Made by a program: the position numbers and the translations under genes. The notes beneath the pieces were generated by a model, which was not told the DNA's origin, did no database searches, and saw only the letters and a list, made by a program, of their open reading frames with translations. DNA of 64,000 nt from Leadbetterella sp964423865 (GTDB lineage: Bacteria > Bacteroidota > Bacteroidia > Cytophagales > Spirosomataceae): NCBI GenBank assembly GCA_964423865.1, contig CAYRGN010000004.1, forward strand, positions 66,202-130,201. Direction: 5' to 3'. Within the stretch, counting starts at the first letter, position 1, and each line of letters starts with the position of its first letter. Shown here one piece after another: positions 33,621 to 42,205 of the stretch.

Positions 33621-33765
33621 AATACAAAGACGAAACAAAATCCTGAAAGGTATCGAACTCGTTTATGAAAGACTTCTTGAGTTCAAAAAACAAAAGAACT
33701 CCGAATTGGTCATTTATAAAGACGACAAAATTGTAAGGATTAAGCCGGAGGATGCCACTTTTTAA
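33604..33765 (+). CDS. Small protein partnered with zeta-like toxin
   Basis: 53 residues (MTNEAKIQRRNKILKGIELV then YERLLEFKKQKNSELVIYKD and a DKIVRIKPEDATF end). It begins inside the last codons of the toxin pseudogene, a 17-base overlap, which is a layout I associate with a small partner (antitoxin-like) gene beside AAA_33/zeta toxins in Bacteroidota. No DNA-binding motif is obvious. It is intact even though the toxin is broken. Confidence 0.6.
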   Translation: MTNEAKIQRRNKILKGIELVYERLLEFKKQKNSELVIYKDDKIVRIKPEDATF

Positions 33766-33867
33766 TGGCTCGAACTATTGAAAACCTATATACATACTGC
33801 GCTTATATCAAATGAGTTAAAATCTCGTTTCCAATGTGATTGGCATGAGAATTGATCCACAAAGTAT

Positions 33868-34155
33868 ATGGCAAACTATAGAATAGATTTGACTGATGAC
33901 GCAACGTAAGATTTTAAGAAAATAAGAAGATTCGGTGACCAGTCCACCATTCGAAAATTAGAAAAAATAATTCGCGAACTTGCAGAACATCCCTTAATCA
34001 TCTCTTCCTCCCTATTAAATTTTGAATCGGAAATTGTATTTCTTATGTTTTCTGGTACCACTTATTGCTTTATACCGGATATTTCCGGACTTTCGCTACC
34101 GCATTCTTTTGGTGATCAAAAGAGTCTAATTTACGCTCTCTATTTTTTAACATGA
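33868..34155 (+). pseudogene. Decayed YoeB/Txe-type toxin remnant
   Basis: From ATG 33868 the frame gives MANYRIDLTDDAT, an in-frame TAA, then DFKKIRRFGDQSTIRKLEKI and IRELAEHP, the N-terminal pattern of Txe/YoeB mRNA interferases. The middle is scrambled, but ISGLSLPHSFGDQKSLIYAL near the end echoes the family's LSGxWSRRIN-KHRLIY segment. The premature stop and lost catalytic region make it non-functional. Its frame ends in the ATG of the ATP-grasp gene. Confidence 0.65.
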
Positions 34156-35036
34156 AACTCGCACTCATCGGTTATCGTATCCAGGAAAAATACAACAACG
34201 GCACTGTCAGAGACGAAGACCAGGATCTTTTTGATTATCTGAAAGGCAAAGGGCTGAACCTTCACAGGGAGGTATGGAACGACCCGGCGGCAGACTGGTC
34301 CGATTATGCTGCCGTCATTCTTAAATCTCCCTGGGACTACCATGAAAAATACGAAGAATTTCTGACCTGGACCGATACCCTTACGCGCCAGGGAGTGCAG
34401 GTATTCAATTCAGCGGAGGTGGTGCGGTGGAACAGCGACAAGCATTACCTGAAAGAGGTGGAGAAGTCGGGTTTAGCCACCATTCCTACCCTTTACCTGG
34501 AGAGAGGGAGTACCATAGACACCTCCCTAAATTATTTCGGGGCACTGCATACTTCCCGGCTGGTGATCAAACCCTGCATCAGCGCGGGAGCCAAAAACAC
34601 GGTGCTGGCTACGCCGGAAGAAATGCCTGAACTTGTTCCTCTCTTAAACGAATGGCTACAAGAAGAGACGTATATGATACAGCCTTTCGTGGAAGAGATA
34701 CTGAACGGAGAATGGTCTCTCCTGTTTTTCGGAGGTCAATACAGCCACAGCTTACTAAAAACACCCAAAGAGCAGGATTTCAGGGTGCAGCATTATCTCG
34801 GAGGAAAAGTAAACTACCGCGAAGCCTCCCCTGAACTCATCCGGCAGGCGGGCGAATTTGTGGCTGCTTTGGCCGCCGACACCCTGTATGCGCGCGTAGA
34901 CGGTGTGATGATCGGAGATACCTTCCACCTGATGGAACTTGAACTGATAGAACCTTATCTTTTCCTGGACAATAACCCGGAAAGGATGGAACGCTACTAC
35001 CAGGCTTTGCTGCCAAAAATAGGGCGCTTCACTTAG
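34152..35036 (+). CDS. ATP-grasp domain protein (RimK/glutathione synthetase-like)
   Basis: 294 residues. The ATP-grasp fold is visible from SDKHYLKEVEKSGLATIPTL through LVIKPCISAGAKNT (ATP-binding lysine and Gly-rich loop), EETYMIQPFVEEI and the metal-binding end MELELIEPYLFL. It ligates a carboxylate to a nucleophile using ATP; the substrate is unknown. This family includes cycloserine-pathway DcsG-like and glutathione synthetase-like members. It is divergent from nothing useful and has no obvious operon partner. GC content is back to the core level here, marking the end of the toxin patch. Confidence 0.82.
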   Translation: MKLALIGYRIQEKYNNGTVRDEDQDLFDYLKGKGLNLHREVWNDPAADWSDYAAVILKSPWDYHEKYEEFLTWTDTLTRQGVQVFNSAEVVRWNSDKHYLKEVEKSGLATIPTLYLERGSTIDTSLNYFGALHTSRLVIKPCISAGAKNTVLATPEEMPELVPLLNEWLQEETYMIQPFVEEILNGEWSLLFFGGQYSHSLLKTPKEQDFRVQHYLGGKVNYREASPELIRQAGEFVAALAADTLYARVDGVMIGDTFHLMELELIEPYLFLDNNPERMERYYQALLPKIGRFT

Positions 35037-35070
35037 AGAAGAGCAGGGCGCTCTCCTACCTGAATGTTGA

Positions 35071-36291
35071 TTAAATCCCCATCTCAATCTGAAACCGGGC
35101 ATGCCAGTCGTTACCGGTAGTGTTATTTAGATAACGGTACCGGTTGAAGGAAGTTTCTACCTGGAACTTAAAAGCATGCTCCCATACATAGCGGGTTAAA
35201 CCTACGGTGTACTGATCCTGGTGAGGTAAAAAGGCATGCACTTCCCTGTTCACTTTCTGGGTACTGAACCGGCCGATGATTTCAAAGTTTGAAGGAAAAA
35301 GATAACTGGCCTGGTAATCTGTTCCGTGGCCCGTGTATACCCATTCGGGCTTTTCAGGGGTCTCTATGACGGGGTTACGGGCGTTTCGGTTCATATAGGC
35401 CATCATGGCCGTGAAGCCCCTGTATTTGAGCATGGCATCCAGCAGCAGGCTGGTCTGGCTGCGCGCCTCCGACAGCTGATCTCCCAAAGTTCCCTGAGAC
35501 TTCACCGCCCGGTCGTTTACATTATAGGCGCCTGAAAACAGTAGTTTAGGCCGCTTTTCCTTCTCTATATCGCCTTCAAAGGTAGACCCGGAATTGGCAA
35601 AAGCGCCTAAGGGGAAGACCTCCACTTTCCCCGTATAGGAAAGTCCCTGGTCTTCTTCCATGGTGGTGTTCCTTCCGTTCCCGGTGGTAACCGCCAGTTT
35701 AAGGTTATAGGAAAACCGGTCCCTGAACTCATTCAGGTTATGCATCTGCAATCCAAAATCCCGGTCCAGGTTAAATTTCGCGTTATTGATACTCCGGTCG
35801 GTTAACTGTAGCGCTCCTGAGGAGTTCACCCGCTGTCGGTTACCAGGCAGCTTGGTTTGGCCGAAACTAAAAGTCCAGAATGCGTTGGGTCGGAAAAAAA
35901 TCACGGCATCCCGAATCACGTTCAGGTTGCCTCCGGCCTGGATCTCTCCTACATCGTCCGGGGCGAAGGAGAGTTGTATGGCATAGAGGAAGCGGGGGTC
36001 GCCCACGTAGCCGTCGAGACGCAGCCGCAATCTCCTGACGTAGGCCCCTATGGCCGTATTTCCGTCTTCATCTTCTCCCAATTGCACCCTGTTCTGCATT
36101 CTGAACCGGATATTGAGTTGAAAAAGACTGTCAGGGGAAGTCATGCCCACCCCCTTTCCGAAGTTATAATAGGGAAGCACAGATAATTTAATATCGTGAT
36201 CCTCCCGCCTGACGGCCCTTTTCTTTTCCTCTTCCTGCGCGAACAGAGAGGCGGTTGAAAACAGGGCCAATACAATAAAGATACCTCTCAA
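35071..36291 (-). CDS. Phosphate-selective porin O/P-type outer-membrane protein
   Basis: 406 residues with a signal peptide (MRGIFIVLALFSTASLFAQ). The rest is a beta-barrel with alternating strands, for example FQLNIRFRMQNRVQLG, RRLRLRLDGYVGDPRF, YAIQLSFAP and the C-terminal HARFQIEMGI ending in an aromatic/hydrophobic strand. The order resembles the OprO/OprP porin family found widely in Bacteroidota. The transported ion cannot be assigned. CvpA and YqeY genes lie directly upstream on the same strand. Confidence 0.85.
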   Translation of the reverse strand: MRGIFIVLALFSTASLFAQEEEKKRAVRREDHDIKLSVLPYYNFGKGVGMTSPDSLFQLNIRFRMQNRVQLGEDEDGNTAIGAYVRRLRLRLDGYVGDPRFLYAIQLSFAPDDVGEIQAGGNLNVIRDAVIFFRPNAFWTFSFGQTKLPGNRQRVNSSGALQLTDRSINNAKFNLDRDFGLQMHNLNEFRDRFSYNLKLAVTTGNGRNTTMEEDQGLSYTGKVEVFPLGAFANSGSTFEGDIEKEKRPKLLFSGAYNVNDRAVKSQGTLGDQLSEARSQTSLLLDAMLKYRGFTAMMAYMNRNARNPVIETPEKPEWVYTGHGTDYQASYLFPSNFEIIGRFSTQKVNREVHAFLPHQDQYTVGLTRYVWEHAFKFQVETSFNRYRYLNNTTGNDWHARFQIEMGI

Positions 36292-36304
36292 AGTTTAAAA
36301 AAAT

Positions 36305-36859
36305 TTAGTTCCCGATATCGGCATAGACCATCAGTTTGTCTTTCAGCTGATCGAGGTACTCGATCCAGTTACCTCCGGGCAGCCAGTCGGAAACCAGGGT
36401 GATTATCCGGGGTGCGAAGCCTTTGATAAAATCGTACAGCCGGCTTTCTGCGAGGGCGTCTTCCGGGAAACGAATCCCCACTTTCTCTACAATCCAGATC
36501 AGGATACTGATCCCGAAAGCGGCGGTAATGGCACCGAGAAGGGCGCCAAAAAGTCCGTCTAAAATTCCCAGAAACGTAATGCGTATGGCTTTTTTAACCA
36601 GCAGACCCACCTGGCGGATCAGGAAAAGTGCGGGAAGAAAAACCACGAAAAAACTCAGGTAGGGAGACAACCATTTGATCCTGTCGGCCCCGATGCTGTC
36701 TTCCACAATGCCCGCGCCGAGGTAGAGAAACTTAAAGCCGATAATGATGGCTCCCACGAACGCGGCGACACCGAAGATTTCCATGAGCAAACCCTTCCGG
36801 TATCCGTTAAAGGCGCCGAGGGCTATAGGAATCAGGAGAAACAGGTCAAAAACCGACAT
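36305..36859 (-). CDS. CvpA family membrane protein
   Basis: 184 residues with four predicted transmembrane segments. The first segment MSVFDLFLLIPIALGAFNGYRKGLLMEIFG has the typical CvpA order (Asp, then Gly-rich turn GYRKGL), followed by LLGAITAAFGISILIWIV. CvpA proteins have been linked to colicin V export and cell-envelope stress. It lies 5 bases after the YqeY gene and 13 bases before the porin, so the three may be one operon. Confidence 0.85.
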   Translation of the reverse strand: MSVFDLFLLIPIALGAFNGYRKGLLMEIFGVAAFVGAIIIGFKFLYLGAGIVEDSIGADRIKWLSPYLSFFVVFLPALFLIRQVGLLVKKAIRITFLGILDGLFGALLGAITAAFGISILIWIVEKVGIRFPEDALAESRLYDFIKGFAPRIITLVSDWLPGGNWIEYLDQLKDKLMVYADIGN

Positions 36860-36864
36860 ACCGA

Positions 36865-37314
36865 TCAGGCCAGGAGTTTTTTAGCCATTTCGGAAATGGC
36901 GCGTCCTTCCGCCTTTCCGGCCAGTTCGCGGGAGGCTGCTCCCATTACTTTCCCGATGTCTGAGGGAGATTTGGCGCCGGTTTTTTCGATAATGGCTTTC
37001 ACGGCGGCTTCCAGTTCTTCTTCGGTCATGGCGGCGGGCAGATACACCTCAATAATGGCGATTTCGGCCAGTTCTTTTTCCAGCAGATCCGAGCGGTTCT
37101 GACCTTTATAGATCTCCGCGGAATCTTTTCTTTGTTTCACCGCTTTCTGGAGGAGTTTCAATTCGTCGGCTTCGGAGATTTGTCCACCGGCGCCCGGCTT
37201 GGTTTCTTCCAGCAAAATGGCCTTTTTAATATCCCGGAGGGCCAAAAGCCTGACCTGGTCTTTGGCCAGCATAGCCGCCTTTATATCCGCATCTATGGTT
37301 GCTTTTAATGACAT
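36865..37314 (-). CDS. GatB/YqeY domain protein
   Basis: 149 residues covering a YqeY domain: MSLKATIDADIKAAMLAKDQ, RLLALRDIKKAIL, ELAEIAIIEVYLPAAMTEEE and the end KAEGRAISEMAKKLLA. This domain resembles the tail of GatB and is thought to act around tRNA-dependent amidation, though its free form has no settled function. It opens a likely three-gene run with CvpA and a porin and is divergent from pdxJ. Confidence 0.93.
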   Translation of the reverse strand: MSLKATIDADIKAAMLAKDQVRLLALRDIKKAILLEETKPGAGGQISEADELKLLQKAVKQRKDSAEIYKGQNRSDLLEKELAEIAIIEVYLPAAMTEEELEAAVKAIIEKTGAKSPSDIGKVMGAASRELAGKAEGRAISEMAKKLLA

Positions 37315-37351
37315 TACTTTACTTGTTTTAGTATTTCCACATATAAACTCC

Positions 37352-37359
37352 TAATTTTG
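37352..37359 (+). promoter_or_regulatory. -7 element for pdxJ
   Basis: TAATTTTG fits TAnnTTTG and lies 24 bases before the preferred pdxJ start. It sits inside the ORF opened by the earlier ATG at 37357, which supports choosing the later start. Confidence 0.55.
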
Positions 37360-37383
37360 ACATTCAATTTCAGGATCACAAAA

Positions 37384-38106
37384 ATGACAAAATTATCGGT
37401 CAATATCAATAAAATAGCGACATTAAGAAATTCGAGGGGAGGAAATGTGCCGGATCTTCTGAGGGTGGCCGCCGATTGTGAAAAGTTCGGTGCGCAGGGA
37501 ATTACCGTGCATCCGCGTCCTGACGAGCGGCATATCCGTTACCAGGACGTCTTCGATTTGAAAAAGCTGGTGAGTACCGAGTTTAATATTGAGGGAAACC
37601 CTACGGAGGGGCGTTTCGAGGAGGTGGTATTGGCGGTGAAGCCGGAGCAGGTGACGCTGGTGCCGGATGGGCTGGGGGCGCTGACGTCGAATGCGGGCTG
37701 GGACACGCGCCGGCACCAGGCGAAGCTCAAAGCGCTGGTGAAGCTGTACCAGGCGGAAGGGGTGCGCGTTTCCATTTTCGTGGATGCTTTGCCGGAGATG
37801 GTGGAGGCGGCCGCGGAAACCGGCACCGACCGGATAGAACTTTATACGGAATCTTATGCCTCCGGTTTCCCCATCCATCCGGAGCAAGCCATTGCCCCTT
37901 TTGTAGCAGCGGCGGAAGCAGCGCAGAAAGCGGGGCTGGGACTGAACGCCGGCCACGACCTCAGCCTCGAAAACCTGGCCTATTTTCACCGGAATATCCC
38001 CGGACTTCTGGAAGTATCCATAGGACACGCCCTTATTTCAGACGCGTTGTATTACGGACTTGAAAACACCATACAGATGTATCTCAGAAAGTTGCAACAA
38101 GCCTGA
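37384..38106 (+). CDS. pdxJ: Pyridoxine 5'-phosphate synthase
   Basis: Condenses 1-deoxyxylulose 5-phosphate with 3-amino-2-oxopropyl phosphate in DXP-dependent vitamin B6 synthesis. 240 residues from ATG 37384, matching the usual start MTKLSVNINKIATLRNSRGG; an ATG at 37357 would add nine atypical residues and overlap the promoter element. Motifs: GITVHPRPDERHI, FNIEGNPT, VTLVPDG, VSIFVDA and the GLNAGHDLSLENL loop with catalytic His. Genes for the other B6 steps are not in the window. Confidence 0.97.
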   Translation: MTKLSVNINKIATLRNSRGGNVPDLLRVAADCEKFGAQGITVHPRPDERHIRYQDVFDLKKLVSTEFNIEGNPTEGRFEEVVLAVKPEQVTLVPDGLGALTSNAGWDTRRHQAKLKALVKLYQAEGVRVSIFVDALPEMVEAAAETGTDRIELYTESYASGFPIHPEQAIAPFVAAAEAAQKAGLGLNAGHDLSLENLAYFHRNIPGLLEVSIGHALISDALYYGLENTIQMYLRKLQQA

Positions 38107-38198
38107 TCCCGGTATACATACGCTTTCATCCGAATACAAACAACGGTATAAATTACACCAAACCCCTTATTTTGAATGATAAAACAGAAAGCTTTTCA

Positions 38199-38206
38199 TA
38201 AATTTG
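38199..38206 (+). promoter_or_regulatory. -7 element for glycosyltransferase gene
   Basis: TAAATTTG matches TAnnTTTG and lies 27 bases before the chosen ATG (38234). A TTTTG at about 38170 is a possible but distant -33 partner. Confidence 0.5.
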
Positions 38207-38233
38207 CCGGAATTTTTCCAGCGAAACTCCGAT

Positions 38234-38974
38234 ATGATTTTCAACAAAAAAATAGTAGTAGTACTTCCCGCTTATAATGCCGCGACCACATTAGAAAAGA
38301 CCTATAACGAAATCCCCTTCGACATTGTAGACGAGGTAGTGCTGGTTGATGACGCTTCCTGCGACAACACTATCGAAGTGGCCCGAAAATTGGGAATACA
38401 CCATATCATTTCACATGCAAAAAACAGGGGTTACGGTGGAAATCAGAAAAGTTGTTATCAGAAGGCCCTGGAATTTGGAGCAGACATTATCATCATGCTG
38501 CATCCCGACTACCAATATACCCCAAAGCTCATTCCCGTGATGTCGTATATGATAGCAAGTGGCCTGTATCCGGTGGTACTGGCCTCGCGGATCCTGGGCA
38601 ACGGCGCTCTTCGGGGAGGAATGCCCCTCTACAAATACGTTGCGAACCGCCTGCTGACCTTCATCCAAAACCTGGTCATCAACCAGAAACTATCTGAATA
38701 CCACACCGGCTACCGGGCGTTTTCAGCAGAAGTGGTCCGGGATATTAACATCGAAGACAACTCCAATGATTTTGTTTTTGACAACCAGATACTATGCCAG
38801 ATCTTCAATAAAGACTACGAAATCGGTGAAGTAACCTGCCCCACCAAATATTCCAAAGAAGCGTCTTCCATCAACTTCAGAAAAAGTGTAATCTACGGTC
38901 TGGGATGCCTCAAAACCTCCCTCCAATACTTTCTTCACCGAAACGGCATCATAAAAAATAAGATTTTTCTCTAA
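38234..38974 (+). CDS. Family 2 glycosyltransferase (dolichyl-phosphate-mannose synthase-like)
   Basis: 246 residues from ATG 38234. This start is chosen because the GT-A fold begins at once (MIFNKKIVVVLPAYNAATTL) and the upstream ATG overlaps a promoter element. Motifs: VLVDDASCDNT (nucleotide site), HAKNRGYGGNQKSCYQKAL, IIIMLHPDYQYTP (DxD-like), and GYRAF. No transmembrane segments at the C-terminus, so it is the soluble single-domain form. It probably adds a sugar to a lipid or polymer; the acceptor is unknown. A hairpin follows the stop. Confidence 0.88.
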   Translation: MIFNKKIVVVLPAYNAATTLEKTYNEIPFDIVDEVVLVDDASCDNTIEVARKLGIHHIISHAKNRGYGGNQKSCYQKALEFGADIIIMLHPDYQYTPKLIPVMSYMIASGLYPVVLASRILGNGALRGGMPLYKYVANRLLTFIQNLVINQKLSEYHTGYRAFSAEVVRDINIEDNSNDFVFDNQILCQIFNKDYEIGEVTCPTKYSKEASSINFRKSVIYGLGCLKTSLQYFLHRNGIIKNKIFL

Positions 38975-39001
38975 ACCGCTCCGCCACTTTCAGGGCGGTT
39001 T
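38973..39001 (+). terminator. Hairpin after glycosyltransferase gene
   Basis: AAACCGC and GCGGTTT form a perfect 7-bp stem, with an alternative CCGCC/GGCGG pairing inside. It begins within the stop codon of the glycosyltransferase (38972-38974). The trailing TTTATATG is only weakly U-rich, so termination efficiency is uncertain. Confidence 0.55.
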
Positions 39002-39026
39002 ATATGTAATTCCCGGTTTTAAAGCC

Positions 39027-39034
39027 TATATTTG
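39027..39034 (+). promoter_or_regulatory. -7 element for cation efflux gene
   Basis: TATATTTG matches TAnnTTTG and lies 17 bases before the ATG at 39052, just after the upstream terminator-like hairpin. Confidence 0.5.
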
Positions 39035-39051
39035 ACAAAACAATTCCGTCT

Positions 39052-39921
39052 ATGCGCACGTCCGCATTACAGATCACCCGTTTAAGTCTTCTTTCCAATG
39101 TCCTGATCGCTATCTTAAAGTGGGTGGCCGGTGTACTGGGTAATTCGTATGCACTGATTGCCGACGCCATTGAGTCTACCTCCGATATTTTCGCCTCCTT
39201 GCTGGTCTTACTGGGAATCAAATATTCCAGTAAACCTGCCGACAAAAACCACCCCTACGGCCATGGCCGGGTGGAACCCCTGATCACTTTTCTCGTCGTA
39301 GCTTTTCTCCTGGTATCGGCTTTCGTGATTGCCTGGCAAAGCATTCAAAATATACGCACCCCGCATGAAGCGCCCAAATCGTTTACGTTATGGGTACTGG
39401 CTGGAATTATTCTCTGGAAAGAAGGTTCTTACCGTTGGGTGCTTCGCCACGGCACCAAAGCCAACAGCTCTTCGTTGAAAGCCGAAGCCTGGCATCACCG
39501 CGCGGACGCCCTGACTTCCGTAGCCGCCTTTATCGGGATTTCCATAGCGCTTCTGATGGGCAAGGGTTATGAATCTGCCGACGACTGGGCCGCCTTATTC
39601 GCTTCCGGACTTATCATTTACAATGCTTACCTGATCTTCCGCCCTGCCCTGGGAGAAATCATGGACGAGCAGAATTACGACGAACTGAAATCCGAGATAC
39701 AGGAGGTTTCCGCGGCCGTTCCCGGCATTCGCGGCACCGAAAAACTGTACATCCGAAAGGTAGGTATGACCTACCACGTAGACCTGCACGCCATCGTCAG
39801 GGCATCGCTTACCGTTAAAGAAGGCCACGATATCGCCCACCGCCTGAAAGACACCCTGCTGGAGAAAATCCCTTCCATAGAAAACGTTTTAATTCATATT
39901 GAACCTGATGAAGGTTTATAG
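39052..39921 (+). CDS. Cation diffusion facilitator (CDF) metal efflux protein
   Basis: 289 residues, six predicted transmembrane segments and a cytoplasmic C-terminal domain. The metal-site motif IADAIESTSD (TM2) and a HHRADALTS motif (TM5) are clear, as is DKNHPYGHGRVEP between them. The HxxxD arrangement and size fit the CDF family exporting zinc, iron or similar divalent metals by proton exchange. The C-terminal domain ends HIEPDEGL. The beta-lactamase gene ATG (39938) begins 16 bases after its stop, so the two may share a transcript. Confidence 0.92.
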   Translation: MRTSALQITRLSLLSNVLIAILKWVAGVLGNSYALIADAIESTSDIFASLLVLLGIKYSSKPADKNHPYGHGRVEPLITFLVVAFLLVSAFVIAWQSIQNIRTPHEAPKSFTLWVLAGIILWKEGSYRWVLRHGTKANSSSLKAEAWHHRADALTSVAAFIGISIALLMGKGYESADDWAALFASGLIIYNAYLIFRPALGEIMDEQNYDELKSEIQEVSAAVPGIRGTEKLYIRKVGMTYHVDLHAIVRASLTVKEGHDIAHRLKDTLLEKIPSIENVLIHIEPDEGL

Positions 39922-39937
39922 TCACCCAAGTATACAC

Positions 39938-40807
39938 ATGAGAAAATGGTACCCCTTTTTAATTGGTCTCTGTTTGTTTTCCTGTACCCGGAAGGAATCA
40001 CTGGAAGACCGGGTCAATGCCCTGGTAAAAGACAAAAATTTACGGGTGGGAGTTGCGGTCATCGATATGAAAACCGGGGCGCGTACCGAGGTAAACGGGA
40101 CGGAGAATTTCCCCTTGCAGTCTGTCTTTAAATTTCATATCGCAGCCAAAGTATTAGACGATGTAGACCAGGGGCGTCTATCCCTGGATCAACCCATTTC
40201 CGTTAAAGCAGAGGAAATCCTGGAAAATACCTGGAGCCCCCTCCGCGACGAACACGGACGAAAAGACCTGAGCATGCGACTCGACAGCCTGATCTATTAC
40301 ATGGTTTCCCTGAGCGACAACAACGCCTGCGATATCCTGCTTCGCCGCATCGGTGGTCCGGAGGCCGTGAATGCCTATATACGGTCTGTGGGCATTTCCG
40401 GCACACAGATAGAAGTCAACGAGGAAGCGATGCACCAGGATTGGGAAACGCAGTTCCGGAATATCGCCACGCCGGTGTCGGTGGCAGAGATACTTAAAAA
40501 ATTCTACCTCCGGGAATTCCTTTCCGGCGATGCGCACAATTTTCTGTGGTCACAGATGGCCCAGTCTCCTACCGGCCAAAAGCGCCTTAGAGGGGGTGTA
40601 CCTGTAGGCACACAGGTGGCACATAAAACCGGCACTTCCGGACGAAACCCGGAGGGCATGTCTGCCGCCACCCACGACGCGGGTATCCTTATTCTGCCTG
40701 ACGGGCGCTCGTATATTGCGGTGGTTTTCGTGACGGATTCGTATGAAAGCGACGAAGTCAATGAAAAGATCATCGCGGATATCGCGCAAGCGGCCATCAG
40801 CCTCTGA
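39938..40807 (+). CDS. Class A beta-lactamase (A2-like), lipoprotein signal
   Basis: 289 residues from ATG 39938. This start is preferred over an in-frame ATG 13 codons earlier because it opens a signal peptide ending in LCLFSC, with Cys16 a possible lipidation site. Catalytic motifs: SVFK (Ser62-Lys65), SDNNAC (SDN loop), a degenerate omega loop around NEEAMHQDWETQFRN, and KTGTSG. The NEEAMH segment resembles the PER/VEB/CepA-type A2 subclass rather than TEM/SHV. All core residues are present, so hydrolysis of beta-lactams is likely. It overlaps the convergent flavin reductase gene by 11 bases. Confidence 0.9.
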   Translation: MRKWYPFLIGLCLFSCTRKESLEDRVNALVKDKNLRVGVAVIDMKTGARTEVNGTENFPLQSVFKFHIAAKVLDDVDQGRLSLDQPISVKAEEILENTWSPLRDEHGRKDLSMRLDSLIYYMVSLSDNNACDILLRRIGGPEAVNAYIRSVGISGTQIEVNEEAMHQDWETQFRNIATPVSVAEILKKFYLREFLSGDAHNFLWSQMAQSPTGQKRLRGGVPVGTQVAHKTGTSGRNPEGMSAATHDAGILILPDGRSYIAVVFVTDSYESDEVNEKIIADIAQAAISL

Positions 40808-41654
40808 GCGGTGCGGCCAGGATAGCACACCAGGCCTTCCCTACTTCATTTTTGCTCACCAGTTCTTTTGCCAGTGTCGGAAAATCTTGCCCCCGATGCT
40901 CTTGTAAGAAGGCCGACACAGCCGGTGCATCCGGCAATTGTGCTATGTTTCCGAGCCTTCCCAGGTCATTGCCTGTAAACCTCCGGTCATTCCGGATAAA
41001 ATCAGGGATAGCGTCTACTCCTACTCCGAGATGAACATTGGGTTTCGCTACTTCAAAAACCGCCTGCCCGGAAGCCCGGCAATACCAGTCGCCCCCCATT
41101 CGCGCTACCCAGTCGGTTTTGGCCGGATCAATGCGGCCGTTTTCACCCAGTAGCTCTTCCGCCACGTGGGCCAGCACCACCTCACAAATGACCAGGTTAG
41201 CCGCGCCACCCTGATCGCCCATACTTACAATTTGTCGTATTTTACATTCAAAAGCCACTTTTGCCTCCCCTACCCGGGGCGGCTTCACTATCTCAGACGG
41301 CACAGCGCTAAACCCCGCTTTGATAAACTCGTTCACTCCTTTCGGGTATTCGCAACTGGCCAGAGACACTTGTTCCACCATACTATAGTCTACCATATTG
41401 ATCACCACCTCATCCACCTCATATACATTGTCAAGCGTATCTTTCCCGCTGTTATCCCGCACCCGTTTGTTGGGTGAAAACACCAGCGTGGGCGGGTTAC
41501 TTCCAAACACATTGAAGAAACTGAACGGACTAAGGTTCACGTTCCCGTTTTGGTCTACCGTACTGGCAAAAGCGATGGGCCGCGGGGCCACCGAACTCAA
41601 TAGGTAGGAGTGAAACTCGACGGTGGAGACGTCACAAGGATTAATCGTCTTCAT
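40797..41654 (-). CDS. Flavin reductase-like (DIM6/NTAB family) protein
   Basis: 285 residues. The FMN-binding split-barrel signature is present: VAPRPIAFASTVDQNGNVNL, SPFSFFNVFGSNPPTLVFSP and VDYSMVEQVSLASCEYP. This is the Bacteroidota longer type with a C-terminal extension of about 90 residues (KPNVHLGVGVDAIPDFI...). It probably binds FMN; whether it acts as flavin reductase or oxidoreductase is uncertain. No partner monooxygenase is adjacent, but the tyrosine-degradation operon begins about 1 kb away. Convergent with the beta-lactamase gene. Confidence 0.85.
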   Translation of the reverse strand: MKTINPCDVSTVEFHSYLLSSVAPRPIAFASTVDQNGNVNLSPFSFFNVFGSNPPTLVFSPNKRVRDNSGKDTLDNVYEVDEVVINMVDYSMVEQVSLASCEYPKGVNEFIKAGFSAVPSEIVKPPRVGEAKVAFECKIRQIVSMGDQGGAANLVICEVVLAHVAEELLGENGRIDPAKTDWVARMGGDWYCRASGQAVFEVAKPNVHLGVGVDAIPDFIRNDRRFTGNDLGRLGNIAQLPDAPAVSAFLQEHRGQDFPTLAKELVSKNEVGKAWCAILAAPLRG

Positions 41655-41741
41655 AAGGGAAGTATCAAATGAACTTATTAGTACTGATGTATTGATTCAG
41701 GGATTTAGATAATAGTTACGAGGTGAAGAAAAGTTAAGTAT

Positions 41742-42203
41742 TCAGTCTTCTTGTATTTTTCTATTCCTACTGGTCTTTCCAATTCCGAATCCACCAACAA
41801 ATGAAATAATAGCTATTATGATCTTATACAACAGCTCTTTATCCTCTTTTAAGAAGACGATTAAAAATCCTAAGAAAACCAATCCAATAACGAGAAACAT
41901 TAGTTGATAATTCTTGTCGGATTTTCGTTCTTCTCTGTCGCGAATGTCTTGAGCATCCGAATTATGAATTAGCTTTGTTATATGTTCGGAAGTAATTTTC
42001 TCTGAAATGGGATTATTTCCCCTCATTACTCCCGAAGAAACCATCGTTCTGCTAATGATACTCTTAATTCTGCTTCTATCTTCTATTGGAATCGCTTCGA
42101 GAACTGCTTCGGGTATTATTTCGCTAAAACTATCGTTTTCAGATTCATTTTTTCTCCCGGTTGAACCGGAAAGGCTGTTGTCTGGTTCCTTATTTTCTTC
42201 CAT
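41742..42203 (-). CDS. Two-TM protein (DUF2335-like) in an AT-rich pair
   Basis: 153 residues from ATG 42203; a TTG two codons earlier overlaps the upstream stop and is less likely. The first 100 residues are charged (NPISEKITSEHITKLIHNSD, DREERKSDKNYQ) and two hydrophobic segments follow (LMFLVIGLVFLGFLIVFL and IIIAIISFVGGFGIG). The arrangement resembles DUF2335-type membrane proteins; the match is from memory of family style, so it is tentative. Locally AT-rich compared with its neighbours. Confidence 0.6.
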   Translation of the reverse strand: MEENKEPDNSLSGSTGRKNESENDSFSEIIPEAVLEAIPIEDRSRIKSIISRTMVSSGVMRGNNPISEKITSEHITKLIHNSDAQDIRDREERKSDKNYQLMFLVIGLVFLGFLIVFLKEDKELLYKIIIAIISFVGGFGIGKTSRNRKIQED

Positions 42204-42205
42204 TA

